64,000 nucleotides of DNA, taken from contig BTPG01000005.1 of assembly GCA_036245525.1 (NCBI GenBank), forward strand, positions 179,816,198-179,880,197, written 5' to 3'. The notes below the pieces were generated by a model. That model saw nothing but the letters and a program-made list of their open reading frames with translations, was not told where the DNA came from and ran no database searches. Below are positions 50,198-59,724 of this stretch, piece after piece. This DNA comes from Semisulcospira habei. Its lineage: Eukaryota; Mollusca; Gastropoda; Semisulcospiridae. The translations under genes and the position numbers were made by a program. How positions within the stretch are numbered: position 1 is the first letter of the stretch; each line of letters starts with the position of its first letter.

Positions 50198-50520
50198 TAA
50201 TAATAATAATAATAATAATTACGGTATTTATAATGCGCTTATCTTATAATAATTATAACTCTAAGCGCGCACTCACAACTCGCACACGCATGCGCACGCT
50301 TTAGACAATGACTCACGTAACACAAATAGTGAAGATACATTAGGACGGTCAGCTTGGGCTGGGGAGTGTGGTGATATAGTGCTAGAACTGTTGAAAGAGA
50401 TGAGTTTTGAGGGCAGACTGGAAGGAGGAGAGCGAGTGTTTCTGACGGAGAGAGAGTGGGAGAGTGTTCCAGGTGGTTGGACCGTATACTGAGAAAGAGC
50501 GGGGGCCGAAAGACTTTCGA
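50198..50520 (-). pseudogene. LINE RT C-terminus with frameshift plus 3' tail (CR1/L2 type)
   Basis: On the minus strand, RSFSVYGPTTWNTLPLSVRN is followed after a one-frame shift by SLSSFQSALKTHLFQQF and a stop near 50385. This is the usual CR1/L2 C-terminal motif (GP-WN-LP---R---SL--FK--LKT-LF). The 3' tail includes AGCGCATTATAAATACCGTA and ends in ATT units at 50198-50219. It is 5'-truncated and dead. The same 3' tail occurs at 60122-60290. Confidence 0.75.
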
Positions 50521-50524
50521 GAAA

Positions 50525-50975
50525 CAAACATAAAAAGCCTACAAGTTCAGATATTTTTTTCAGTTGCTCTGTTTGATATGAGCAGAAGACGAATGTGCTA
50601 GAGACAGGGTAAGATAACACACATTTACTAAAAGAAACTCCCAGAAATATAGAGAAAACTAGTAATTGTCCACCTGCGTTGGAATCTAAAAGAAAATCAC
50701 CTTCTGTTTCTTCGAGTCCTACCAGACGTCACCTGCACCGCCACAGACTTAAATTCCCACGATTATATCACCAGGCGGCAAAGGCTTGTAGGGTTCTGTG
50801 CATCGTGAGGGACCCATTGACATCTGTGCCTCTCCCCCCCCCCTCCATCCCCCCCCCCCACCCCCATGCCTAAGGAAGACCCCAGTCTAACATTGAAATT
50901 CCGATTTTTATACTCTTTCACTTTCAGCGTCACATGAGAAAGCTGGGTAACCATCGAAGGCCGACCAGCTGGCGT
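50525..50975. other. no recognisable gene; C tract
   Basis: A C-rich run lies at 50828-50865. No domain recognised. Confidence 0.4.
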
Positions 50976-51049
50976 TTAAACTTTTGACTGCCGTCAACGC
51001 TTTTTGTCCGCGAGGCGACAAAAAGCGCTGCCGACAGCAAAAGGGTTAA
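50976..51049. mobile_element. FB-C element with short hairpin
   Basis: TTAA at both ends. GTCAACGCTTTTTGTCCGCG / CGACAAAAAGCGCTGCCGAC. The GATTCC top of the stem is lost. Confidence 0.8.
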
Positions 51050-51325
51050 AAGAATAATGTTGTTGTGCCATATTTGACTGTGGTAAAGTGTGATGGAACT
51101 GACAGTGAAAGTGTAAAAGTGCTCACATTTGCAGACACAGAGAATATTTTATATTCATTAGCGCCTGCTCCCTAGCTTTTCATTTCCTCTCACCGCTAAA
51201 GCATCGGGGCACCCCCTCATGCATTATTCATAAGGAGGGGCGTGCGATTTACACACTCCATCCGCAGTAGTTAATCATACTTATTGTTTAAATGCCAAGA
51301 ATGTATAAAAAAAAAATGTATTACC
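51050..51325. other. no recognisable feature
   Basis: Unique-looking sequence. Confidence 0.4.
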
Positions 51326-51329
51326 GAGC

Positions 51330-51368
51330 TAAAAGGGGGGGGGGGTGGGGGGGGGTGGGGGGGGGGAT
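51330..51368 (+). repeat. G tract
   Basis: Runs of five to ten G separated by T. Quadruplex-prone. Confidence 0.9.
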
Positions 51369-51422
51369 TCACGTCACATAACATTTAAGAAAATTCTTCA
51401 GCACTGTCGTTGGTATGGATCC

Positions 51423-51509
51423 GAACCCCTTCACTGCTGAGAAAAACTGAACACGATCCAAATACAAGAGACATAGATCCTCACGAGTCTTCCTTCCTTC
51501 TCCACCCAT

Positions 51510-51598
<89 letters not shown>

Positions 51599-51730
51599 CA
51601 GTTGCGGGGGAATATATGTCTATATCTCTTGCTGACAACAAGTCGTATCGATGTTCCTAGGAAGCTTCAGCGCGGAATTAACCCAAATCATACTGAAGCT
51701 AAAAGCTTCAAATTTGTACCCTGCCATAAT
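51423..51730 (+). mobile_element. FB-A element whose hairpin apex is replaced by (CA)n
   Basis: GAACCCCTTCACTGCTGAGA and AAGAGACATAGATCCTCACG on the left; CAGTTGCGGGGGAATATATG and ATCTCTTGCTGACAACAAGT on the right. Between them are 20 C/T-rich bases and about 42 CA units (51511-51595). Confidence 0.8.
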
Positions 51731-51769
51731 TATATAAGCTACATTATAGTACTTACAGATAACGATATA

Positions 51770-51905
51770 GACCAATGGCTTTAGTTCAAGGGTGGCGCCA
51801 GAATAGCTTGGCGCCTAGAGGCGCCAAGCTATTCTGGCCCTACCCTTGAACTATTTTAGTCAAACTTATTTCACACAGGTGTGTATTCCGAATGATATGG
51901 GTTAA
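51770..51905 (-). mobile_element. FB-F foldback element
   Basis: Arms GGCGCCAGAATAGCTTGGCG and complement. Right flank AAACTTATTTCACACAGGTG and ATTCCGAATGATATGGGTTAA, the reverse of 18990. Confidence 0.8.
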
Positions 51906-51947
51906 CCGTGATTTTTAGAAACAGAATTTGCGTCCAGTGACAGTTAA
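51902..51947 (+). repeat. FB-A right-end fragment between two TTAA
   Basis: TTAACCGTGATTTTTAGAAA and GCGTCCAGTGACAGTTAA match the FB-A right terminus. It shares one TTAA with the FB-F before and one with the A' after. Confidence 0.6.
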
Positions 51948-52171
51948 CCCCTTCGCAGCCAGTGACCACGACGTGTGCGTCAGAAAACGATTGCACACTG
52001 ACGGATAATTCGCGTGACGAACACATGCGTAACTGGGACAAATTATGGGCAGAAAGAACTTAGGATTTACAAGAGACATAAATCATTATGAGCCCCCGCA
52101 ACTGCGGGGGCTCATGAGGGTTTATGTCTCTTGCAGCTGGGTAGCGTTCGCCTTGCTCCTGCAGGGGTTAA
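51944..52171 (+). mobile_element. FB-A' element, full length
   Basis: TTAACCCCTTCGCAGCCAGT and GACCACGACGTGTGCGTCAG; stem AAATCATTATGAGCCCCCGC / complement; ends CTGCAGGGGTTAA. Confidence 0.86.
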
Positions 52172-52174
52172 GGG

Positions 52175-52480
52175 GCTGGGTTTAAACAAGTGCAGAAGTT
52201 GAAAAAAAAAATCTCATAACATCACTCTAGAATCCTGACACTCGAGGAGCTGAAAGGATTACACTTTATAAGCCTTAACCTAATAATCTAATGGCTAACG
52301 TTTAGCGCCCGTTTCACAAGCACTACGTCTTCGTCAAGGAAGATGGATTGACTGCTTATGAACGCAAGTTCAAGGGTAATCTGCGAATAGCTTGCCGCTT
52401 CTTAATGTGCATGTTCACGGGGTACCCTTCAACTATCATGATCTGGCACAGTTGGCAATGAATCTTACAGAATGTAAAAG
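52175..52480. other. faint FB-B/F words, no gene
   Basis: AGTTCAAGGGTAATCTGCGA and GTACCCTTCAACTATCATGA (52370-52440) resemble a decayed FB-F. Confidence 0.35.
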
Positions 52481-52481
52481 G

Positions 52482-52582
52482 TCAACCCTTTAGATGTCGG
52501 TAGCTGTTTTTGTCGTGGTGATTCCTGCCATTCCTGTATGAATCACCATGACAGAAAGCGGGATCGACAGCCAAAACGGTTA
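52482..52582. mobile_element. FB-C foldback element
   Basis: CAACCCTTTAGATGTCGGTA / CGACAGCCAAAACGGTTAA. Stem TTTTGTCGTGGTGATTCCTG / TGAATCACCATGACAGAAAG. Confidence 0.8.
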
Positions 52583-52840
52583 ACTTTCTAAAACTAATGG
52601 TCGATCCTTCACATTTGCATGCAAAGTAAAAGTGCATTGAAAGTGCGCCACATGCACAATACGTTCTATCCTGACATTTATATTGAGACAAACGCATTGA
52701 ATGCATTGAAATTCCCAAAATGCCCCCATCCCTCCTCCCCCTTTCCGTGCGCTGGGCTGGTGCGTGCGCTGTGTCGTTCGAATTTCACTCACTGGCTTCC
52801 ATTGGAGTGGAAATTCACGTCTGGTATAAAGCTATTTTCT

Positions 52841-53054
52841 TTAACTCATTCTGCCCTCGACACACCACAGCAAGACATGGCTAGAAAATGATAGTTCAAG
52901 GGTGGTGGCAGAATAGCTTGGCGCCTATAGGCGCCAAGCTATTCTGCCACCAACCTTGAACTATCATGGTCGATCTGTCCGCTCCTGAATTGTAATGCAG
53001 TCCTCAAATGATAACTTCAAAATGTGGGTACATTGTACCTCGGCAATGAGTTAA
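52841..53054 (+). mobile_element. FB-F foldback element, full length
   Basis: TTAA at both ends. Perfect arms GGTGGCAGAATAGCTTGGCG with apex CCTATAGG. Right flank GTGGGTACATTGTACCTCGG. Its terminal TTAA (53051-53054) starts the next element. Confidence 0.88.
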
Positions 53055-53350
53055 CCCACTCAGCGCTGAGACGCTACAGCAAGATACGGATTGAACATAA
53101 CCCGAAGAAGAGAGAAGTACGCTTAGAATAGACAGTTACAACACAGTTTATTGATATTTCAAATTTTTTTTCTTCAAAATATACAAACAAACAAGTTTAC
53201 AATTCGCTATTTATCTTGTCAGTGCGTGGACAAAAAGATATGGATTGGCCATGATAGTTGAAGGGTGGTTAAAGGGCTTTGACAGAATAGGTTTATAAGC
53301 CAAGCTTTTCTGAAACCACTCTTGAAATGTCAGGGTCGATCTGTATCCTG
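53051..53350 (+). mobile_element. FB-F element carrying a Penelope-like insertion
   Basis: TTAACCCACTCAGCGCTGAG and ACGCTACAGCAAGATACGGA at the left; the element resumes at 53236 with GATATGGATTGGCCATGATA and a degraded hairpin to GGTCGATCTGTATCCTGAAT. Confidence 0.72.
53094..53235 (-). mobile_element. Penelope-like tail insertion with 12-bp duplication
   Basis: AGATACGGATTG (53082-53093) and AGATATGGATTG (53236-53247) flank it. The insert has GTACGCTTAGAATAGACAGT and AACACAGTTTATTGATATTT, as at 36935, but the hammerhead-like stem is replaced by T runs. Confidence 0.72.
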
Positions 53351-53354
53351 AATC

Positions 53355-53875
53355 GCAGTGTGGTCTTTAGAGAACACTGCCCATTGCATAATACTTTACC
53401 TTCATTGCTGAAACTGTTTAAGAACCGTCGGCCGGCCTGTAGGAATGCGCGAGCAGTCCCGATCAGTCATTTGAATCCTAGCCGTCAGCGCGAAAGCAAA
53501 GCGCCGGCTGCTCTACGTCTAAAACAACCGCCCCTTTAACGCATTTATAGGCATAGAGAAAAACAAAAACAAAACAGAACAAAACAACAACAAAACAACA
53601 ACAACAACAACAGCATCAAATCGCACATAAAAGCTTCTTACGAAGTACATGTACACTAACCCGCACCAGTGACAAACGTCAGGCGAACATTAACTATTCA
53701 TGGAAGAGTTGATGTATTGTCCGGACTGTCAAAAGAACAATGTACAGTAATTAGATCCTCCAACGTTGTTACCGAATGTGCCCGTGCTAGCAGTAAGTCA
53801 TTATATCGTCAGGGTATCAGTCTTGCGGACAAAATCCATACATTTTGAAATCTGAAATCCACGACTGATCTGCTA
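53355..53875. other. no recognisable feature
   Basis: An AAC-rich run at 53563-53612, otherwise unique-looking. Confidence 0.4.
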
Positions 53876-53880
53876 ATGCA

Positions 53881-53942
53881 TTAACTCATTCGAGACGTGC
53901 CGCCTCTGGATATCCGGAGACGGCACATCTCGAATGAGTTAA
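53881..53942. mobile_element. FB-G foldback copy 3
   Basis: TTAA at both ends. ACTCATTCGAGACGTGCCGC / GGCACATCTCGAATGAG with apex TCTGGATATCCGGAGA. Confidence 0.85.
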
Positions 53943-54002
53943 CACATTGGCTGTCGGGTAGAGCTCTCGACAAAAAGCGCATCGGGCAGCCAAAGGGTTT
54001 AA
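53939..54002. mobile_element. FB-C element sharing TTAA with FB-G
   Basis: ACACATTGGCTGTCGGGTAG / CATCGGGCAGCCAAAGGG. Only CTCTCGACAAAAAGCG remains of the stem. Confidence 0.78.
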
Positions 54003-54009
54003 AAGTTGG

Positions 54010-54465
54010 GTCTCTTCTGTAAAAGTATTTGTTTGCAGTCATCGTTTTTTTTTCTTCAGGACTGCAAATCAGCTATAGACACATTTGTGATGAAGACTAG
54101 TATCCTATGCTAACATTGACTAACTGCAAGCAATATGCCATAAATACAAGTTTGTAAAGACAGAAGGAAAAACAAACTCTGCACCAAAATCGAGGCCCGT
54201 CAACCCCGACCTAGGTTTAACTTCGGCTCAGTCAAGTCATGCGGGGGGAAGTAGAACTGATGGAAAGACAGCTGAACATAGTCTGACAGACAGTAAGAAA
54301 TAATCCAGTAACATGCCACCCGCTGCCAAGCCTGCTCCTCAAGTGTTGTTGAATAAATTGTCAAGTCCCCAGAGCTCGTCACGTGTCGATAGTCTGAGTT
54401 AATTTGCATACACGCGCCGACATGGCGACAAATAAATGGCCTTCTCGTTCCTGGTTCCTCGTCCT
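54010..54465. other. no recognisable feature
   Basis: Unique-looking sequence. Confidence 0.4.
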
Positions 54466-54473
54466 AGGCCTAC

Positions 54474-54548
54474 CATCTGCAAGAGACATATATACACATG
54501 CGCCCTGTTTAGGCAGGGGCTCATGAGAATCTATGTCTCTTGCTGGCT
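54474..54548. repeat. FB-A hairpin only, degraded
   Basis: GCAAGAGACATATATACACA / GGGGCTCATGAGAATCTATG around CCCTGTTTAGGCAGGGG. Confidence 0.7.
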
Positions 54549-54549
54549 G

Positions 54550-55075
54550 AGGTTTGTTCTTGGTGTTCCTCAAATGAAGGGTTTTCTGGAGTTAGGCACG
54601 TGACTGTCCCAAGCACCAGCGCGGCAGACAACTAAATGGAAGCGTGAGGCAATACCGGGCATTCACTTTCAAAGACAGCTAGTTCATACTTCAGTTTATT
54701 TCGGGAATGCTTTAACGTGTTGCGTACGTAAACTAAATGATTTGAGTCGACCATGATGGGTAAACACATTAATTTTATGCGACAAGTCAATCAGGCATTG
54801 CCCTTTTATTTTTCCAAGCGCAAAGATAGTCTGGCACAGTCGATTCATATTTTGCCCTTGACTTTAGAAGTGTGAGCGGTACCAATAAAAGTATTTTAGG
54901 TGCCTATTGAGAGAAAATTATTCGCAATATGTGGTGATATGTAGGGACCATCAGTTGATCGAAGTCTTACTCCCCGCCCTCACGTAAACTCGCATAATTT
55001 TGTTGTTGTTGTCATAATTATGCGCAGGAAAAGTTACGAAATAATGACTATCGCTCTACAAAACACAGTCATTAA
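54550..55075. other. no recognisable feature
   Basis: Unique-looking. Weak FB-B words at 54740-54850. Confidence 0.4.
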
Positions 55076-55084
55076 AAAAATTTT

Positions 55085-56525
55085 TGTTGTTGTGAAAAGC
55101 GAAATTGTCATTGAGTAATGCAATAAACAAACAACAAACAATGTGGCAGATCCTGGAGCGACTAGGTTGTCCCCCAAAGTTCCTCAACATGATCGTCCAG
55201 CTCCACGAGGACCAGCAAGGCCAGGTCAGACTAAACAGTGACCTCTCAGAACCATTCCCCATTCGCAACGGCGTGAAGCAAGGCTGCGTGCTGGCACCGA
55301 CCCTCTTCACCATCTTCTTCAGCATGATGTTGAAGCAGGCCACAGTGGACCTCGACGATGACGACGCAGTGTACATCAGGTATCGTCTCGATGGCAGCCT
55401 GTTCAAACTCAGACGACTGCAGGCCCACACCAAAACCCTAGACCAACTGATTCGTGAGCTGCTCTTCGCTGATGATGCTGCCCTCGTTGCACACACAGAG
55501 AGAGCCTTGCAGCGCATTACGTCCTGCTTCGCAGATGCTGCCCAGCTCTTTGGACTTGAGGTCAGTCTGAAAAAGACAGAGGTCCTTCATCAGCCGGCAC
55601 CCAAGGAAGAGCATCGCCCTCCCCACATCACCATCGGCGAGTCCGAACTGAAGTCTGTACACCAGTTTACCTACCTTGGCTGCATCATCACGTCAGACGC
55701 CAAGCTGGACAAGGAGCTGGACAACAGGCTGGCAAAAGCGAACAGTGCTTTCGGGCGACTATTCAAGCGGGTGTGGCACAATCAACAGCTGAAAAAAGGC
55801 ACCAAGATCAGCGTGTACAGAGCTGTCGTCCTCACCACCCTGCTGTACGGTTCCGAGTCCTGGGCCCTCTACCGCAGCCAACTACGACTCCTCGAACGCT
55901 TTCACCAGCGCTGCCTGCGTACCATCCTCAGCATTCACTGGAGTGACTATGTCACCAACGTCGAGGTCCTTGAACAGGCGGAAACTGTGAGCATCGAGGC
56001 TTTGCTGCTGCGGACACAGCTTCGCTGGGCGGGGCACGTCTCCAGGATGGAGGATCATCGCCTACCCAAGATCACTCTGTTCGGCGAGCTCGCCACTGGA
56101 CACCGAGACAGAGGGGCACCAAAGAAGAGATACAAAGACGGTCTCAAGAAGTCACTTAGTGCCTGCCAAATCGACCACCGCCAGTGGTCTTCGCTTGCTG
56201 CGGACCGTGACACCTGGCGCTCCACCATTCACAAGGCAGCCGTCTCATTTGAGGACTCTCGCAGAGCTAACCTTAAGGACAAGCGGCTCAGAAGAAAAAA
56301 CAGAGTTGTCGTAACTCAGAACCCTGACCAGACCTTCCCCTGCAGCCACTGCGGTCGAACCTGCCTGTCCCGGATTGGCCTCCGCAGCCACGAAAATGCC
56401 TGCAGACGACGTGGGCAAGCCCTATAGAATCTTCGTTCGCGAAGTCAAGCCAAGAGAATGCAATAAAATTCTCGCTTTTCACAAAAATGGACTTAAAGTG
56501 TTTTGCCTTCACATGCCAGAACTTT
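55085..56525 (-). mobile_element. FB-E element interrupted by an RTE-like LINE
   Basis: GTGAAAAGCGAAATTGTCAT (55092) is the left arm. The right part starts at 56457 and reads TTCTCGCTTTTCACAAAAAT, then GGACTTAAAGTGTTTTGCCT. Without the insert the element matches 10118. Confidence 0.85.
55128..56456 (+). CDS. RTE-like LINE reverse transcriptase, 5'-truncated
   Basis: The open frame, continuing to the stop at 56425-56427, covers the RT core and C-terminus. Numbering from 55105: GVKQGCVLAPTLF at 56-68, catalytic FADD at 121-124, HQFTYLGCIITSD at 186-198, LLYGSESWALY near 270, RWAGHVSRMED near 325, and a terminal finger CSHCGRTCLSRIGLRSHENA-C. Endonuclease and N-terminal RT are missing. The first residues come from the interrupted FB-E. 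An 11-bp duplication, AATGCAATAAA, flanks it (55117-55127, 56457-56467). The 3' end is GTCAAGCCAAGAG with no poly-A. Frame and duplication are perfect, so insertion is recent. The clade is inferred from motifs. Confidence 0.92.
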
Positions 56526-56547
56526 CGAATTGTCTGTGTGCGGGTTG

Positions 56548-56685
56548 TGCGAGACGGATCGGCCATTACAGTTTAAGGGTAGTGCCAGATTAGCATGGCG
56601 CCTGCAGGCGCCATCCTAATCTGGCACTACCCTTAAACTGTCGTGACAGAACCATCTCACGCTGTGGTGTGTGGAGAGTGAATTA
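56548..56685. mobile_element. FB-B foldback, flanks diverged
   Basis: TTAAGGGTAGTGCCAGATTA / TAATCTGGCACTACCCTTAA around GGCGCCTGCAGGCGCC. It follows the FB-E directly. Confidence 0.8.
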
Positions 56686-56689
56686 CTTG

Positions 56690-56995
56690 ACTCTGCCACT
56701 ACTCTGTCCCTAAAGTTATCGCCGGCTGCATGAGAATCGTAGAATTATATTAATGGCGTGAGCGTTCTTTATGCTTCGCTCGGCGCCACACCAGTCCGCA
56801 GCTACCCTTGAGCTGCTGTGATCGCCCCAGTGCCTGCTACTTCCACGTCGCTGATTCTGAAAGTGAACCTGTTACATCTTCTGCTCAGCCCTGGTAATAA
56901 CTCTGAGTCGTGGAATTGCCTCTCAAAAGTAGAGGATGTGAGCCAGTAGTTTTTGTTTCACGTCATAACTCTCACAGCTTTCTGATCATGGGAGC
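56690..56995. other. faint FB-B-like words, no gene
   Basis: GCTCGGCGCCACACCAGTCC and CTACCCTTGAGCTGCTGTGA near 56778 suggest an old foldback. Confidence 0.35.
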
Positions 56996-57000
56996 TGCGG

Positions 57001-57110
57001 CAGGCGGCTCCGTGGTAGAGCGTTCAACTTTTGTCCGAAAGCTCACGGGTTCGAATTCGGTTGAGGTCAAAATTTGTTGGGACCCTGTTTCGTGCCCCTT
57101 CTTTTGAAAT
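57001..57110 (+). mobile_element. tRNA-like SINE head, second type
   Basis: TCCGTGGTAGAGCG (box A-like) at about 57009 and GGGTTCGAATTC (box B, perfect GGTTCGA) at about 57046. The anticodon region does not fold clearly and the 5' stem has no partner, so a SINE head is more likely than a tRNA gene. Confidence 0.55.
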
Positions 57111-57159
57111 CACCTTCGTAGTGGACAAAAAGACGTTCGGACCTAAACGTTTATGCTTG

Positions 57160-57300
57160 AAGCTTTTCCATCACCCTTCTGGCAAAGGGGGCCAAACTTG
57201 AACACCTTCTGGCAAGGGCCTTGAACACTCGTATGACATCCCTCTGCAAGGTCTGAACACCTTGCAGGGCTCTTGAAACACCTTCGTGGCAAAGACGTCA
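57160..57300 (+). repeat. imperfect tandem repeat, about 30 bp
   Basis: GAACACCTTCTGGCAAGGGC and variants (GAACACCTTGCAGGGCTCTT, AAACACCTTCGTGGCAAAG) recur four or more times. Confidence 0.6.
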
Positions 57301-57375
57301 GCCTAACGTTAGCTGAACTTTCATCACCTTCTGCGAACCTGCGATCTGCTGCAACGAACTTCGCGCGCGTGCGCA

Positions 57376-57572
57376 TTAACCCACGTATCCCCAAGGCCGC
57401 AGCTCCTAAACGACTATGTACCAGTTGCAGGAGACGGATCGACCGTGACCATTCAAGGATAGTCCCAGATCAGCTTGGCGCCTGACGGCGCCAAGCTAAT
57501 CTGGCACTACCCTTGAATTATCACGGTCGATCCATCTTCTGCTATGGTGCGTCTGGGGCTAAATGGGTTGAG
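57376..57572 (-). mobile_element. FB-B foldback element
   Basis: TTAACCCACGTATCCCCAAG at the left, arms AGTCCCAGATCAGCTTGGCG / complement, CTGGGGCTAAATGGGTTGA at the right. Confidence 0.84.
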
Positions 57573-57604
57573 TGTGTATTTTCCGTCCCGGAAAAGGAAC
57601 AGAA

Positions 57605-57695
57605 CCGGTAATCAAAAGGTCCTCGGGCCGACGTCGGCCGCAGGGTTGTGCGTGGACCCACTGCGGCAAACAAAATATTGGCCCGATGACTAGCT
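57605..57695. repeat. FB-K foldback, degraded
   Basis: TCGGGCCGACGTCGGCCGCA and GTGGACCCACTGCGGC, ending TATTGGCCCGATGAC. Confidence 0.6.
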
Positions 57696-57699
57696 GTTT

Positions 57700-58060
57700 A
57701 CTGGGTAGCCGGCCAGACCGCCGAGTCAAAATAAGATAAAGGATGTCTGCTACCTTGGGACTAACCGTGATGGAGTAGCGAGTTGCGCCTGTCGCCAGAC
57801 TCAGTCTCCGTGAGCAAAAGGTCTTCGGAACGACGTCGGCCCGAGCTGACCCTCGCCCGGCATGGCCACGCATGCGCGCGGCGGGCCTGCTCAGGCCGGC
57901 AGACGTCTGCCTAAGGACGTTCGGCTCACTTGGAGACCCGGCCGCGAAGAAGAGCATATCCAAAGATGGAAGTAGGACATGCAGTCAATACGCAAACCGG
58001 TGGAGTAGACGATTACTCAATACTCCGAGTCTATCGGGCCTGAGTCGGTCGCAGCAGGTC
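57700..58060. other. GC-rich segment with FB-K arms, no gene
   Basis: AAGGTCTTCGGAACGACGTC and CTATCGGGCCTGAGTCGGTC are FB-K-like. A 134-codon minus frame (57559-57963) has no recognised domain. Confidence 0.4.
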
Positions 58061-58064
58061 CGGG

Positions 58065-58577
58065 TAAAGGCCCCGCTACACATGCCCGGTTTTGAGGCCG
58101 ATTCCCGATCAGTTTCGAATCGGTAGGTGATCGGGCCGGACTAAAACAAACGTGTGCACTGCCACACATTTCCCGACTTGTTTAGCCGACCGGTTTGAAC
58201 CGAAGATCAAAGCCGTACCTGTTCTGCAAAATGGCTGCTAGTTTAGACAGTGATGATGATGTGCTTGCATTATCAGCAGTTTTGCATCATATTCGGGAAG
58301 AGGCGTGCGAAACATCAGCAACGGCGATGGTACTGATCCGCACAACAGGCGTGTTCGGCCATTTGCAAACTGAAAAAAAAAAAAACCGACATGCTTTGCG
58401 AGACGCGCTCTGATTGGCTGAAGCTTAAAACCGGGGCCGAATCGGATCGGAAAAATAGAGCAGGTTCTAGACACCCGATTCCCAGCCGATTGCGGATAAT
58501 TGACGTCATCCGATCGCAATCGGATCGGAATCGGCTTCAAAATCGGGGCACAACCGGCACGTGTGGCGGGGCCTTAA
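58065..58577. mobile_element. PIF/Harbinger-type element, non-autonomous
   Basis: TAA at 58065-58067 and 58575-58577 flanks a 507-bp element that starts AGGCCCCGCTACACATGCCC and ends GGGCACGTGTGGCGGGGCCT-like (GTGTGGCGGGGCCT). Inverted ends extend about 45 bp. A 3-bp TAA duplication and GGCCCCGC-type ends fit PIF/Harbinger. Confidence 0.75.
58195..58413 (+). pseudogene. possible Harbinger transposase N-terminal remnant
   Basis: Inside the element above a 72-codon frame contains MAASLDSDDDVLALSAVLHH (from 58231). An acidic start followed by an Ala/Leu-rich helix is common in Harbinger-type transposases. The DDE nuclease is absent and the frame runs into an A run at 58372. A relic or start of a deleted gene; inference only. 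Confidence 0.4.
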
Positions 58578-58579
58578 GA

Positions 58580-58795
58580 CTGAGCTAGGCCAGGGCCCAC
58601 AGCTGCGGCCAACTTTGGACCGGTAGCCTTTTGCGTACTGGTTATGACTACAGACGTTTGATCAGTAGAATTAATTCATAAATGGAACAAAAAGCATAAG
58701 CTGTAACTGCCTTTTAAGAGATAAATAAAGCTTGTTTTAATTGAATTGAATTACGCCCTTTTGTGCAGAATTACCGTAAGAACATGTATCAAGAA
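58580..58795. other. no recognisable feature
   Basis: Unique-looking sequence. Confidence 0.4.
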
Positions 58796-58920
58796 TGAAT
58801 GAATGAATGAATGAATGAATGAATGAAACTTTATTTTCCAAGGATAAAAGAATAGGTGCACAGACCTGTTTTCATTCTTGTCCTTGCTACACACTACAAA
58901 ACAAAATAACGTACATGAAA
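58796..58920 (-). repeat. LINE-type 3' tail with (CATT)n
   Basis: About eight GAAT units, then GAAACTTTATTTTCCAAGGA and AGACCTGTTTTCATTCTTGT. It is the complement of 34826-34904. Confidence 0.7.
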
Positions 58921-58925
58921 TCACT

Positions 58926-59052
58926 CTCTTACACACACACACACGCGCCGGTGTGCAATTGCCGCGTGCACAGGTTTGTGCCGGATTAGCTTGTAGCCCG
59001 TACAGGCGCCAAGCCAAGCCTGCACAACCCTCCACACACACACACACACACT

Positions 59053-59106
<54 letters not shown>
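58926..59106. repeat. (CA)n tracts around a diverged FB-B arm
   Basis: CA runs at 58930-58942, 59033-59050 and 59057-59106. Between them GTGCCGGATTAGCTTGTAGC and CAGGCGCCAAGCCAAGCC resemble FB-B arms. Confidence 0.75.
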
Positions 59107-59107
<1 letters not shown>

Positions 59108-59249
59108 CAGTATATCATGTACACATACATCCTATCACTTAAAACTATACTACAGCAAATATAAAAAGTATAAAGGATTTTGTACATAAAACCGCTATTG
59201 TTCTCATCATAAAAATCAACACGACTCACTCAAACAAACATACAACAGG

Positions 59250-59250
<1 letters not shown>

Positions 59251-59287
<37 letters not shown>

Positions 59288-59397
59288 GCACTGGCACACA
59301 CACCCGCGCGCGCGTGTGTGTGCAAGCACGTAGGGACACACATACACTTGCACACTCACACACAGATAAACACACACCCGCACACACACGCGATACC
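59251..59397. repeat. (CA)n and CACG-rich simple sequence
   Basis: A CA run at 59251-59286, then mixed CACACG and CGCGCG repeats. Confidence 0.85.
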
Positions 59398-59399
59398 GG

Positions 59400-59724
59400 C
59401 CTCCCCGCACCACTAGACCGCGCACAGCTAGATGCTATAGTCTTCAGTAAAAGTAATGTATAGCGATCCCGCAATCATCGCGCGCGCGGGTCCACGCGGC
59501 GCGAGCGCCCAATGCTGGGTCTATCGACGGCATCCCGTCTGGCCAGCCGAGTCCATGGGGTCACGGATATTACATAATGCGGCTTGCTGGAATGCCAGCG
59601 GTATATTACATGCGTTCATAAATATAAATGTTAGAAGAGAATGCAGACTATCCGTGAAATGCCGCATAAGGCATGGAGTGCTATATGTAAAAATAAAAAT
59701 AGAAATAAAAAATAAAAGGAAAAA
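59400..59724. other. probable LINE 3' UTR, otherwise nothing
   Basis: The A/T-rich end next to 59725 fits a 3' UTR of the minus-strand LINE relic. No other feature. Confidence 0.35.

Noticed and set aside
55056..55517. 153-codon minus frame
   Set aside because: Antisense shadow of the LINE RT frame.
57001..57075. Genuine tRNA gene
   Set aside because: Box A and box B are present but no complete cloverleaf with acceptor stem could be drawn by eye; a SINE head is more likely.
58751..59107. Cys/Val-rich frames near the (CA)n tracts
   Set aside because: (CA)n artefacts, as are similar frames at 3422, 16067, 47293 and 60197.
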